A DNA stretch of 14,134 bases from Desulfobacteraceae bacterium (GCA_027325475.1 DAIEFO010000023.1:1-14134); one strand, 5' to 3'; positions 1 to 7,871 are shown, numbered from the stretch's first letter. Numbers and translations: made by a program. The notes: generated by a model not told the origin, from the sequence alone.

Positions 1-42
1 AATTATCTATTGTATGACATATTGTCAACGTATTTTGTGTTT

Positions 43-74
43 CCATAGGGGCGATCCGCCGATCGCCCCTATGG
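43..74. repeat. Perfect palindrome, 14-bp arms and 4-nt loop
   Basis: The arm CCATAGGGGCGATC (43-56) is followed by the loop CGCC and then its exact reverse complement (61-74). The GC-rich stem stands out in an AT-rich context. Neither side carries the run of T expected of an intrinsic terminator. The palindrome is flanked by two imperfect direct repeats, GTCAACGTATTTTG (24-37) and GTTAACCTATTTTG (74-87), identical at 12 of 14 positions. It could be a small inserted element, a protein-binding site or an RNA hairpin. The structure is certain; the function is unknown. Confidence 0.85.
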
Positions 75-159
75 TTAACCTATTTTGGGGATGGCATCTT
101 TATGATATATTCGTTTGGCCGAAAAAGGGGGAGAGCGCTGAAAAATATGTTTTTGCCCT

Positions 160-216
160 GTGCTATTTTTGTGCTATTTTAGCTCAAGTTTGACGAGATT
201 TGACGAAGTTTGAAAA
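160..216. repeat. Two short direct-repeat series beside the tRNA
   Basis: The 11-mer GTGCTATTTTT is repeated in tandem at 160-170 and 171-181, the second copy ending in A. It is followed by TTTGACGA at 189-196 and 199-206 and the variant TTTGAAAA at 209-216, spaced exactly 10 bp apart, one helical turn. Phased short repeats next to a tRNA 3' end are typical of arm-type binding sites for tyrosine recombinases at attachment sites. That interpretation is an inference, since no recombinase gene is in view. Confidence 0.6.
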
Positions 217-235
217 ATCGTAAGTGCTTGAAATT

Positions 236-311
236 TGGAGCCGGCGCGCGGATTCGAACCGCGGACCTGCTGATTACGAATCAGCTGCTCTACCAACTGA
301 GCTACGCCGGC
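236..311 (-). tRNA. tRNA-Thr, anticodon CGU
   Basis: Read on the minus strand, the sequence folds into a complete cloverleaf. The 7-bp acceptor is GCCGGCG with CGCCGGC. The D arm is GCTC/GAGC around AGTTGGTA. The anticodon stem is GCTGA/TCAGC with loop TTCGTAA, giving anticodon CGT. The variable loop is AGGTC, and the T arm is CGCGG/CCGCG around TTCGAAT. The discriminator base is T and CCA is encoded (236-238). Anticodon CGU reads the threonine codon ACG. Escherichia coli tRNA-Thr species have A at the discriminator position, so the U73 here is a small difference. The gene is transcribed away from mfd, head to head with it. Confidence 0.96.
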
Positions 312-328
312 TGAATTTTTCTTGCGAC

Positions 329-357
329 TGGATACTGTGTTTATGCTTGAAAATCAA
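329..357 (-). promoter_or_regulatory. Possible promoter of the tRNA-Thr gene
   Basis: On the minus strand, TTGATT (352-357) and TATCCA (329-334) are separated by 17 bp and end about 17 bp before the first base of the tRNA. The match to sigma-70 consensus is partial. The site overlaps the first codons of mfd, so the two divergent genes share this DNA. This is a weak prediction based on spacing and position. Confidence 0.3.
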
Positions 358-3300
358 GAAAAAAATATGCTGTCTTCCTTGTTTGACAGCATTCCTTATA
401 GAAATCAGCACATTGAATGTTCAGGGATTTCAGGCTCTCAGCAGGCGTATCTTCTGCTCAGGCTGTACCAGCACCGGCCGATCCCCATGGTCATTGTGAC
501 GCCATCCGCCGGGCAGGCGCAGCAACTGGTAGAAGATATGGAGTTTTATGCCAATTCCTTGCCGCTGCCTCTCTTCTATTTCCCGGGTTCTGTGGTGGGC
601 GCCTATAAATCGTTATCCGACCATGCCGAAAATGCCGCCAAACGCATCACCTGCCTTTACCAGATGATCCATGCCGAGCAGCCTCCAATTGTGGTAACGC
701 CGGTTGAAGGGCTTCTTCAAAAACTGATGCCCACACAGGAGCTCGGTAATTTTTCTGAGCTGCTGATGGAAAATGAGGATATTTGCCTCGATCTGCTGGT
801 GGAAAAAATGGTTTCCGCCGGTTATGTCCGCACCATGATTGTGGAAGAACCCGGAGATTACTCTATCCGGGGAGGCATACTGGATGTCTTTTCCCCGTTA
901 TATCCAAATCCGCTTCGCATTGAACTCTTCGGAGACTGTGTCGAATCCATCCGGTTTTTTTCCGCATCCACCCAGCGTACTATCGGCAATGTGGCAGAGG
1001 CCATTGTCATTCCCGCACGCGAAGTCATTGTCAGAAGAACAGATATGGACCAGATTATTGCCCGTATCCGGGAACATGCGGCAAAAATGGAACTTCCACC
1101 GACAAGCGTGCGGGATATGGTGGAGCGTATCCGGAAAGAGGGGCTGTTTTCAGGCATTGAAATGCTGGCGCCGCTGCTGTATCCCCGCATGAACAATGTC
1201 CTGGATTACGCTTCCGAAAGCACGTTGTTTGTACTGTCCGAACCTTCGGAGCTGGAAAAATCCGCTACAGCATTTCATGACCGCGCCGTGCGGCATTACA
1301 TGATCAACCGCAGTAACGGCGTTTTGTGTGTGGAGCCTCAAAGCCTCTATGAAGCCTGGTCGGATATTTTTCCGCAAGTCCTCTCGCGCTTTCCCATAAC
1401 GTTCAAGCAGGTAGCATTGCCGATCAAGGCAGACGCCTCCGAAACCTGCCGGCGGTTCTCCTTTGCGGTCGATACCAATACCGATATTCAGCAGGAAATT
1501 GCAGGCAGACAGCTTGATGCAGAGCAGATTCTGCTGCCGCTGGCGCTTTGGATTCAGGAGAAAAAAGAGAACAGGCTGGCAACCCTCATTGTGTGCAGCA
1601 CCCGCGCCCAGGCGGAGCGAATCAACGCTTTGCTCAAGCCGTATGGTATTCTCTTGAAACTCTCGGATGGATTTCCGGATATCTCTCAGGCCAAAGGCCG
1701 GGTGTATGCCTGTCTGGGGCAGATTTCCTCGGGTTTTGTCTGGCAGGATGAATCGCTGGCCATTATTTCCGAAGATGAGATATTCGGACGGAAATACCAC
1801 CGCAGACGACTTCCTCCGTCTAAAGTACAGACGGAAAAGCTGCTGTTCGGAGAATTGAAAAAAGGCGATCTGGTGGTTCACAGTGAACACGGTATCGGCC
1901 AGTATGACGGGCTGGTCAAGCTGGAGGTGGACGGCGCATCCAGCGATTTTCTGCTGATTGAATACCGGGACGGCGACAAACTCTATCTGCCGGTCGTCCG
2001 GATGAACATGGTTCAGAAATATCTGGGGGTTGAAGGGCTTGCGCCGGTTTTAGACAAGATGGGAGGCAAGTCCTGGGATCGGGTCAAACGACAGGTGAAG
2101 CAGTCTGTTGAGAAAATTGCCGGTGAACTGCTCAAACTGTACGCCACACGGAAAGTGGCGCCGGGCATACAGTATCAGAGTATTGACAGCTATTTCAGGG
2201 ATTTTGAAGCCAGCTTCGCCTACGAGGAAACGCCGGATCAGCTTCGCGCCATTGACGAAGTGCTTCAGGATATGCAGTCTCCCACCCCTATGGACAGGCT
2301 GGTCTGCGGGGATGTCGGATACGGAAAAACAGAAGTGGCGCTCAGAGCTTCTTTCCTGGCCGTCAACAACAGTAAACAGGTGGCGGTACTGGTGCCCACC
2401 ACGATTCTGGCGGAGCAGCATTTCACCACGTTTACCGAGCGATTCAAGCGGCATCCGGTCAAAGTTGCCTGCCTGAACCGGTTTCGCAACGCGTCGGAAC
2501 AAAAGCGCATTATCGAAGAGCTGAAAACCGGCGTTGTTGACATTGTCATTGGAACGCACCGTTTGCTTCAAAAAGATGTCAGCTTCAAAGATCTGGGGCT
2601 GATCATTCTGGACGAAGAACAGCGTTTCGGCGTTACCCATAAGGAAAAATTGAAAAAATTCAAACAGAATGTGGATGTTCTGGCGCTGACGGCCACCCCC
2701 ATTCCCCGAACGCTTCACATGTCCATGATGGGCGTGCGGGATATCAGTATCATATCCACCCCTCCGGAGCAGCGGCAGCCTATTGTCACCTGTGTTTGCG
2801 AATTCGATGACGCGCTCGTGGCGGAAGCCATCCGGAAGGAACTGGCGCGCAAGGGGCAGATATATTTTGTTCATAACAATATTCATACCATCTGGTCTAT
2901 GGCCGATCATCTGAAACAACTGGTTCCGGAAGTCCGGATGGATGTCGCCCACGGCCGCATGAATGAAAGTGAACTGGAGGCGGTCATGTTGCGGTTTACC
3001 CGGAACGAACTGGATATGCTGGTCTGCACCACCATTATCGAATCCGGCCTCGACATTCCTTCCGCCAACACCATGCTCGTCAATCGGGCTGATAAATTCG
3101 GACTTTCCCAGATGTATCAGTTGCGAGGCAGGGTAGGGCGTTCCAGTGAACAGGCATACGCTTATCTGTTTATACCGTCTGAAAATTCAATAAATCCCGA
3201 TGCGATCCGGCGTCTGAAGGTGCTGATGGAATACAGCGATCTGGGATCGGGATTTCAGATCGCCATGAGCGACCTTAAAATCAGGGGCGGTGGCACCATC

Positions 3301-3861
3301 CTGGGGGCGTCCCAGTCGGGTCATATTGCTGCGGTAGGCTACGACATGTTTTTGAAGCTGATGGAAGAAGCCATGTCTGAAATCAAGGGCGAGCCTGTCC
3401 AGGAAAGACTTGAGCCGGACATTCAGATCAGTATGAGCGCCTACATTCCTGAAACCTATATCCCGGATATCGATCAGCGGCTTGTGACATACCGGCGTCT
3501 GGCAAAGATGACCAGTCTTGCAGAGCTTTCTGATTATAAAAAAGAAATGATGGACCGTTTCGGAAAACTTCCAGATGAGGCCGCTACCCTGCTGCTTAAA
3601 ATCATGCTCAAAATTTTGTGCGCGGCTGCCGGGGTTAAACGGCTGGATTTAAACGGCCAGCAGCTCCATCTCAGATTTTCCGAAACCCATCAGAAAAATC
3701 CGTTCGGCATTGTGGACATGGTTGCATCTGCAAATGGTCCGTTTGAATTCACGCCAGAACACGTTTTTAAGACACATCTTGCCAGACGAAGTTCCAGTGG
3801 TCTGCTGTCTGAAACCAAAAACATCTTGAAAGAGATCGGACAGCGTGTTAACAATTTATGA
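343..3861 (+). CDS. mfd: Transcription-repair coupling factor Mfd
   Basis: Cytoplasmic DNA translocase that displaces RNA polymerase stalled at lesions and recruits the UvrA excision-repair machinery. Visible in order are a UvrB-like N-terminal module (about residues 20-350, with YSIRGGILDVF near 173), the RNA-polymerase-interacting CarD-like domain (about 500-555, starting GDLVVHSEHGIGQYDG) and RecG-like helicase motors. The motors show Walker A GDVGYGKTE (656-664), Walker B DEEQRFG (from 757), motif III LTATPIPRT (about 782) and motif VI LRGRVGR (927-933). The TRG segment and the C-terminal autoregulatory domain follow (from about 1025). Its 1172 residues compare with about 1150 in E. coli. 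The start is uncertain: ATG 343 is chosen, but TTG 322 and ATG 367 are in frame and none has a strong ribosome binding site. The gene starts only 31 bp from a divergent tRNA gene. The stop at 3859-3861 precedes the next gene by 49 bp. Confidence 0.98.
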   Translation: MLENQEKNMLSSLFDSIPYRNQHIECSGISGSQQAYLLLRLYQHRPIPMVIVTPSAGQAQQLVEDMEFYANSLPLPLFYFPGSVVGAYKSLSDHAENAAKRITCLYQMIHAEQPPIVVTPVEGLLQKLMPTQELGNFSELLMENEDICLDLLVEKMVSAGYVRTMIVEEPGDYSIRGGILDVFSPLYPNPLRIELFGDCVESIRFFSASTQRTIGNVAEAIVIPAREVIVRRTDMDQIIARIREHAAKMELPPTSVRDMVERIRKEGLFSGIEMLAPLLYPRMNNVLDYASESTLFVLSEPSELEKSATAFHDRAVRHYMINRSNGVLCVEPQSLYEAWSDIFPQVLSRFPITFKQVALPIKADASETCRRFSFAVDTNTDIQQEIAGRQLDAEQILLPLALWIQEKKENRLATLIVCSTRAQAERINALLKPYGILLKLSDGFPDISQAKGRVYACLGQISSGFVWQDESLAIISEDEIFGRKYHRRRLPPSKVQTEKLLFGELKKGDLVVHSEHGIGQYDGLVKLEVDGASSDFLLIEYRDGDKLYLPVVRMNMVQKYLGVEGLAPVLDKMGGKSWDRVKRQVKQSVEKIAGELLKLYATRKVAPGIQYQSIDSYFRDFEASFAYEETPDQLRAIDEVLQDMQSPTPMDRLVCGDVGYGKTEVALRASFLAVNNSKQVAVLVPTTILAEQHFTTFTERFKRHPVKVACLNRFRNASEQKRIIEELKTGVVDIVIGTHRLLQKDVSFKDLGLIILDEEQRFGVTHKEKLKKFKQNVDVLALTATPIPRTLHMSMMGVRDISIISTPPEQRQPIVTCVCEFDDALVAEAIRKELARKGQIYFVHNNIHTIWSMADHLKQLVPEVRMDVAHGRMNESELEAVMLRFTRNELDMLVCTTIIESGLDIPSANTMLVNRADKFGLSQMYQLRGRVGRSSEQAYAYLFIPSENSINPDAIRRLKVLMEYSDLGSGFQIAMSDLKIRGGGTILGASQSGHIAAVGYDMFLKLMEEAMSEIKGEPVQERLEPDIQISMSAYIPETYIPDIDQRLVTYRRLAKMTSLAELSDYKKEMMDRFGKLPDEAATLLLKIMLKILCAAAGVKRLDLNGQQLHLRFSETHQKNPFGIVDMVASANGPFEFTPEHVFKTHLARRSSSGLLSETKNILKEIGQRVNNL

Positions 3862-3910
3862 TGCAACGAATGACATCCTAAAACCATATCAGGGAGCAGA
3901 AAAAACGCTC

Positions 3911-4915
3911 ATGACCCAAACTCAACTTATTAAGCCCGTGATAGCCCTGTGGATGACAGCCATTGTCATGACGGTATTCACACCTGTCATGGCTTCGGCT
4001 GGCGACGTTCAGGTTATTGACCGCATTGTGGCCATCGTCAATAACGACGTCATATCTCTGGACGACCTCAATACCCGTTTAAAACCATATCTGGAAAAAA
4101 TCAAATCCATGGGATATCCTTCCGATAAGGAGCGCCAGATGGTTTTTAAGGTACGTGATGAAATCCTGGGACAACTCATCGACCAGAAATTGACGGATCA
4201 GGAAATTGCGAAAAACAAGATCACCGTTTCGGATACGGAAGTGGATAGCGCCATTGAACGGGTCAAAAAATCCAGTTCCTACACGGATGAAGATTTGCGT
4301 AGAGCGCTCGCCAAAGACGGCATGACGATGGCGGAATATCGCAAGCGTGTCAAAGAGCAACTGCTGAGAGCGGCTCTGATCAACCGGGAAATCAAATCCA
4401 AAGTGGTTGTCACCAAAGAAGATATCAAGGCGTATTATGCGTCTCATCCGGAGCTCCACGATCTTGACGACAAGTATCATCTTGAGAACATTTATGTGGT
4501 ATATCCCGAAAATATGGACGCCGGATTGCGGGGGCAATACCAGAAAAAGATGGAGGATATTCTCAAAGAACTGAAAGCCGGCAAGGCTCTGGATGAGGTA
4601 CTCAAAGCGTCTTCCGGCGGTCAGATCGCAGTCAAGGGAGGGGACCTGGGTTCTTTCACCCTGACCAGCCTCAATCCTAAAATCCAGGATGCTCTCAAAA
4701 CGATGAAGCCCGGCGATTATTCCGGAATCATCGAAACCGATCAGGGATGTCAGATCATACAGCTCAAGGACATTACCAAGGCGGCTTCCGGAGAAGCGCT
4801 GAATGCAGCCAATACCGATGTTGAAAACAAACTGTACAAAGAGATGCTTGATAAAAAATTTGTGCAGTGGCTTGACGATTTGCGTTCAAAATCCACCATT
4901 AAAATCATTCAATAG
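3911..4915 (+). CDS. SurA-like periplasmic peptidyl-prolyl isomerase
   Basis: Predicted periplasmic chaperone and prolyl isomerase that helps outer-membrane or exported proteins fold. The N-terminus has a signal peptide with a hydrophobic core and a likely cut after VMASA (about residue 29). Next comes a SurA-type N-terminal chaperone domain beginning VIDRIVAIVNNDVISLDDL, mostly charged and helical to about residue 180. One parvulin domain follows (about 186-290), with the family's GGDLGSF at 243-249 and a later QIIQLKDI strand. E. coli SurA has two parvulin domains; this 334-residue protein has only one, as in many non-enteric relatives. I chose ATG 3911 because it directly precedes the signal peptide and has GGGAG about 14 bp upstream; an upstream GTG at 3845 would overlap the end of mfd. 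recO begins 6 bp after the stop, so co-transcription is likely. The parvulin family is clear, but the exact subfamily is not. Confidence 0.9.
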   Translation: MTQTQLIKPVIALWMTAIVMTVFTPVMASAGDVQVIDRIVAIVNNDVISLDDLNTRLKPYLEKIKSMGYPSDKERQMVFKVRDEILGQLIDQKLTDQEIAKNKITVSDTEVDSAIERVKKSSSYTDEDLRRALAKDGMTMAEYRKRVKEQLLRAALINREIKSKVVVTKEDIKAYYASHPELHDLDDKYHLENIYVVYPENMDAGLRGQYQKKMEDILKELKAGKALDEVLKASSGGQIAVKGGDLGSFTLTSLNPKIQDALKTMKPGDYSGIIETDQGCQIIQLKDITKAASGEALNAANTDVENKLYKEMLDKKFVQWLDDLRSKSTIKIIQ

Positions 4916-4921
4916 CGTCTG

Positions 4922-5701
4922 GTGAGCAAGGCTCCTTTTTTGACCACTGCGGCCGTATTGCTGAAGCGTATCGATTTTGGCGACGATGATCTGATCCTGA
5001 CATATTTTACACATGCCAGGGGCAAGCTTTCAGTAATCGCCAAATCCGCCAGAAAAAGCCGGAAACGTTTCTGCGGCATGCTGGACCTTTTTTCAGAGTC
5101 CAATGTGGTTTGTACCTATGGCCGAGGGCCTCTGCCGGTGCTTCAGGAAGCATCTCTGCTACATCCTTTCAGCGACATTCGATCCAGTTTCATGAAAACC
5201 GCGTACGTCAGCTATCTTGCAGAAATCCTCTATCACTGGATGGAACCGGAAGCCGCACAGATACAGGTATTCGATCTGCTGCATCAGGTGCTGGACAGGA
5301 TAGATCGAAATTGGATGCCGGATGAACTTCTCAGTATCGTGTTTCAGATGCGGCTGATGCACATTTCCGGATTGTCGCCGCTGTTGGACAGATGCTGCCG
5401 GTGCCACGTCGATATGGATGCGCTGAAAGAATGCCGGGTCGGAGTGAATCTGGTCCGGGGAGGAGTCCTCTGCGCGGCCTGCAGCCGGGAGAATTCTCCC
5501 GAACTTTATCTGTCCAAGGGCGATATCAAACTGCTGCAATGGCTGGGAGGCGGAGACTGGAATAAAATCGCCAGAATCCGTTTTTCTCCGGAGTTTATCC
5601 GGGATGCGCTGCATTTTCTGGAGGTATTCGTGCCGTATCATCTCGGTAAAGAACCCAGGAGTCTTGCGGTGCTGCGTCAGTTTCGCAGCGAGCGAATATA
5701 A
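4922..5701 (+). CDS. recO: DNA repair protein RecO
   Basis: RecO binds single-stranded DNA and SSB and, with RecR, helps load RecA in the RecF pathway of recombinational repair. The 259-residue length fits the family. The N-terminal OB fold is recognisable from TTAAVLLKRIDFGDDDLIL followed by YFTHARGKLSVIAKSARK and a conserved LDLFSE turn. A zinc-finger-like set of cysteines lies in the C-terminal half: CCRC at 158-161 and CAAC at 184-187, giving two CxxC pairs. The start is GTG 4922, 6 bp after the upstream stop. No good ribosome binding site is seen, so translation may be coupled to the isomerase gene. recO close to glyQ is a recurring arrangement in Desulfobacterota relatives, which supports the call. 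Confidence 0.93.
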   Translation: MSKAPFLTTAAVLLKRIDFGDDDLILTYFTHARGKLSVIAKSARKSRKRFCGMLDLFSESNVVCTYGRGPLPVLQEASLLHPFSDIRSSFMKTAYVSYLAEILYHWMEPEAAQIQVFDLLHQVLDRIDRNWMPDELLSIVFQMRLMHISGLSPLLDRCCRCHVDMDALKECRVGVNLVRGGVLCAACSRENSPELYLSKGDIKLLQWLGGGDWNKIARIRFSPEFIRDALHFLEVFVPYHLGKEPRSLAVLRQFRSERI

Positions 5702-5776
5702 GATGTAATGATCGCAATGAGTTATCATGAATATAAGAGGCGAATCGGTTGCGGAGAGATTTTCCGATGACGATGG

Positions 5777-5805
5777 TTGAATTTTTTCCGTGCCTTCGAT
5801 ATGCT
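5777..5805 (+). promoter_or_regulatory. Likely sigma-70 promoter before the GHMP kinase gene
   Basis: TTGAAT (5777-5782) and TATGCT (5800-5805) are separated by exactly 17 bp, each matching four of six consensus bases. They lie in the 142-bp gap after recO, about 40 bp before the kinase start. This would give the kinase, and possibly glyQ and glyS, its own promoter. The prediction rests on pattern and spacing only. Confidence 0.4.
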
Positions 5806-5843
5806 GAAACCCGTTATATCATGTATGACTTTCATGCCAATGG

Positions 5844-6911
5844 ATGCCCATGACCGAACCTTATCATAAAATTCTGAAATCCGCCGCTATTGAAGCATCG
5901 GCGCCCTGTCGGATCGATATGGGCGGAACGCTTGATATCAAGACATTTCATCTGCCGTTAAGACGCATGTCGCCCTGCACCGTGAACATTGCTATCCGTC
6001 TGAGAACACGGGTTCGTATTTCTCCCTGGCATGCAGGGCAGATAAAAATAAGCTCGGCAGGGTTTGACAGCATCACGCTTCAGTCGGATGTGCTGTCTTT
6101 CAACAATCCCCTGGGGCTGATGTTTGCTATCGCCGATTATTTCGGCGTCAGCGGCATACATATCCAGATCGAATCCGCATCTCCGCCGCGAAGCGCTCTG
6201 GGAGGCTCATCTGCTGCGGGGGTGGCGCTGGTGGCGGCGCTTTCGGCGCTTTTTGAAAAAACCGGGGCGAAACCTTTGACCCGGCGCCAGATCGTGTGGA
6301 CGGCTCATGCCATTGAAGAAAGCGTGGCTGGTGTTCCCTGTGGACTGCAGGATCAATTGGCCGCGGTTTATGGAGGCGTGAACGCCTGGTACTGGAAGGA
6401 TGCACTCAGCCCCGGCGGATTTTACAGAAAAAGCCTTGTCCGGAAGTCTGAATGCAGTGATTTCGCACGGCATATCCTGGCGGCCTACAGCGGGGTTCCC
6501 CATGAGTCCAAAAACATCAATGGCCGGTGGGTGGAACAGTTTCTTGCGGGATATACCCGTCAGTTGTGGGAGGGAATCGTCATAGATTCCAGGCGATTTG
6601 CCGATGCGATTGTTTCCCGCCAATACCGGGTTGCCGGTAACATCATGAACACGGAAACCGCCGCCCGTAAGCAAATGACGCCGGATGTCCTAAACGCCGC
6701 CGGCAAGCGCCTGGTTCAGGCGGCTAAAGCCCGCAACTGCGGCGCCAGATTTACTGGTGCCGGGGGCGGCGGCTGCATCTGGGCTATGGGGGATTCCAAT
6801 GACATTGACCGGCTTCGCAAAGACTGGCGGAAAATGGTGGCCGAAATCCCTGAAGGCTGTCTGCTGGATGCGGATATCGACACCGACGGGTTACAGGTGA
6901 CGTCGCTGTGA
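5844..6911 (+). CDS. GHMP-family sugar or small-molecule kinase
   Basis: An ATP-dependent kinase of the galactokinase / homoserine kinase / mevalonate kinase fold, cytoplasmic, 355 residues. Motif 1 is APCRIDMGGTLDIKTF (20-35). Motif 2, the phosphate-binding loop, is LGGSSAAG (119-126). A GVPCGLQDQLAAVYGG segment with Q169, D170 and Q171 follows. The glycine-rich motif 3, TGAGGGGC, is at 304-311. The GVPCG.QDQ signature and overall layout are closest to heptose-7-phosphate kinases of the HddA type, but the substrate cannot be fixed from sequence. ATG 5844 is used, with ATG 5850 as an in-frame alternative; neither has a strong ribosome binding site, and an in-frame TGA at 5826 blocks longer starts. 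The gene sits between recO and glyQ, which are often direct neighbours in relatives, and has its own probable promoter, so it may be a lineage-specific insertion into a housekeeping row. Confidence 0.87.
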   Translation: MPMTEPYHKILKSAAIEASAPCRIDMGGTLDIKTFHLPLRRMSPCTVNIAIRLRTRVRISPWHAGQIKISSAGFDSITLQSDVLSFNNPLGLMFAIADYFGVSGIHIQIESASPPRSALGGSSAAGVALVAALSALFEKTGAKPLTRRQIVWTAHAIEESVAGVPCGLQDQLAAVYGGVNAWYWKDALSPGGFYRKSLVRKSECSDFARHILAAYSGVPHESKNINGRWVEQFLAGYTRQLWEGIVIDSRRFADAIVSRQYRVAGNIMNTETAARKQMTPDVLNAAGKRLVQAAKARNCGARFTGAGGGGCIWAMGDSNDIDRLRKDWRKMVAEIPEGCLLDADIDTDGLQVTSL

Positions 6912-6950
6912 GCGTGTAATTCCTTCACCGGTCAAAACCGTTCCGACATC

Positions 6951-6974
6951 GACTTTTTAAGAGACCATCACTTT
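6951..6974 (+). repeat. Possible remnant of a dispersed intergenic repeat
   Basis: The stretch GACTTTTTAAGAGACCATCA, just upstream of glyQ, resembles the minus-strand reading of 14035-14063 (GGACATTTTACGAAGTCGCC). The shared pattern is AC.TTTTA.GA followed by C..C.A and CTTT. From memory, similar strings recur between genes in Desulfobacterales genomes. The match is short and imperfect, so this is a weak call. The remainder of the 84-bp gap shows no clear terminator and no convincing promoter. Confidence 0.25.
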
Positions 6975-6985
6975 TATTTATTAAT

Positions 6986-6990
6986 GAGGA
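6986..6990 (+). promoter_or_regulatory. Ribosome binding site deciding the glyQ start
   Basis: GAGGA lies 5 bp before ATG 6996, the ideal spacing. An earlier in-frame ATG at 6984 contains part of this site and has no ribosome binding site of its own, so 6996 is the better start. Confidence 0.7.
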
Positions 6991-6995
6991 TGACA

Positions 6996-7871
6996 ATGAA
7001 CTTTCAGGATGTGATACTGACGTTGCAGAAGTTCTGGGGCGCCAAAGGCTGTGTGCTGGTTCAACCCTTCGATCTTCAGGTGGGCGCCGGCACCTTTCAC
7101 CCTTTTACGCTGTTAAAGGCCCTGGGGCCCGAACCCTGGAATGTCGCCTATGTGCAGCCTTCCCGAAGACCGACGGACGGCCGATACGGAGAAAATCCCA
7201 ATCGCCTTCAGCATTATTATCAGTTTCAGACGCTTCTGAAACCTTCGCCTTTGGATGTTCAGGAGCAATATCTCCAGAGCCTCAGAGCGCTCGGCATTGA
7301 CCCGCTGGCCCATGACATCCGGTTTGTCGAGGATGACTGGGAATCTCCCACGCTGGGGGCGTCCGGTCTGGGATGGGAAGTCTGGCTGGATGGTATGGAG
7401 GTCACCCAGTTCACCTATTTTCAGATTGCCGGCAGTATTGAGCTGCACCCCATATCGGTCGAACTGACATACGGTCTGGAGCGCATCGCCATGTATCTTC
7501 AGGGTGTGGACAATGTCTATGACCTCAAATGGAATCAGGATATCACCTACGGGCAGGTGTATCATCAGCAGGAAGTAGAGCAGTCCACCTATAATTTCGA
7601 GGTTGCGGATGTGGACATGCTCTTTTCTTTTTTCAACCAGTATGAAGCCGAATCCAGACGGGTCATCGAACAGTCTCTGGTGCTTCCCGCCTACGAATAC
7701 TGTCTGAAGTGCTCTCATACGTTCAACCTTCTGGATGCCAGAGGCGCCATCAGTGTCACGGAACGCACCGGTTATATCACCCGGATCCGCAATCTGGCCA
7801 GAGCCTGCGCAGAGGCATATCTGAAACAGCGGGAGTCTTTGGGGTTTCCCCTCCTGACAGCGAAAAGATGA
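6996..7871 (+). CDS. glyQ: Glycyl-tRNA synthetase alpha subunit
   Basis: Catalytic class II subunit of the alpha2-beta2 glycyl-tRNA synthetase, which attaches glycine to tRNA-Gly in the cytoplasm. The protein is near-identical in layout to E. coli GlyQ, with ALGPEPWNVAYVQPSRRPTD, DGRYGENPNRLQHYYQFQ, HDIRFVEDDWESPTLGA, GLGWEVWLDGMEVTQFTYF, ITYGQVYHQQEVEQSTYNFE and a C-terminal FNLLDARGAISVTER followed by RIRNLA. It has 291 residues from ATG 6996, against about 300 in E. coli. The beta subunit gene follows after 62 bp, as usual. No T-box leader is seen upstream, as expected outside Gram-positive lineages. Confidence 0.98.
   Translation: MNFQDVILTLQKFWGAKGCVLVQPFDLQVGAGTFHPFTLLKALGPEPWNVAYVQPSRRPTDGRYGENPNRLQHYYQFQTLLKPSPLDVQEQYLQSLRALGIDPLAHDIRFVEDDWESPTLGASGLGWEVWLDGMEVTQFTYFQIAGSIELHPISVELTYGLERIAMYLQGVDNVYDLKWNQDITYGQVYHQQEVEQSTYNFEVADVDMLFSFFNQYEAESRRVIEQSLVLPAYEYCLKCSHTFNLLDARGAISVTERTGYITRIRNLARACAEAYLKQRESLGFPLLTAKR

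Larger units (their letters stand above)
1..235. other. AT-rich non-coding flank next to the tRNA 3' end
   Basis: No convincing gene is seen here. One plus-strand frame stays open from base 2 to about 193, but it has no ribosome binding site and its translation resembles no family I know. The stretch is visibly richer in A and T than the coding region to its right. It holds a perfect palindrome and several short direct repeats, listed separately. It lies immediately beyond the 3' end of a tRNA gene, the usual place for integrated elements. It may therefore be an element end or scar, but no integrase gene is visible inside the window. Confidence 0.5.

Noticed and set aside
43..74. Palindrome as an intrinsic terminator of the tRNA or of a gene to the left
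   Set aside because: There is no T-run directly behind the stem on either strand, so the terminator call is not supported.
2..193. Open plus-strand frame in the left flank, possibly the end of an integrase
   Set aside because: No start signal, and no tyrosine-recombinase motifs such as the HxxR or catalytic Tyr context; the palindrome lies inside it. Most likely open by chance.
224..499. Plus-strand open frame of 91 codons across the tRNA
   Set aside because: Its first part is the familiar spurious peptide obtained by translating the antisense of a tRNA (SRRADSNRGPADYESAALP), and the rest is mfd in another frame.
1150..1890. Long minus-strand open frame of 246 codons inside mfd
   Set aside because: It lies wholly within a well-conserved gene, resembles no family, and has no ribosome binding site; a shadow frame.
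2050..2952. Minus-strand open frame of 300 codons opposite the Mfd motor domains
   Set aside because: A shadow of the conserved helicase motifs on the other strand; no independent evidence.
5708..5770. 20-codon open frame between recO and the GHMP kinase
   Set aside because: Too short, no ribosome binding site and no recognisable feature.
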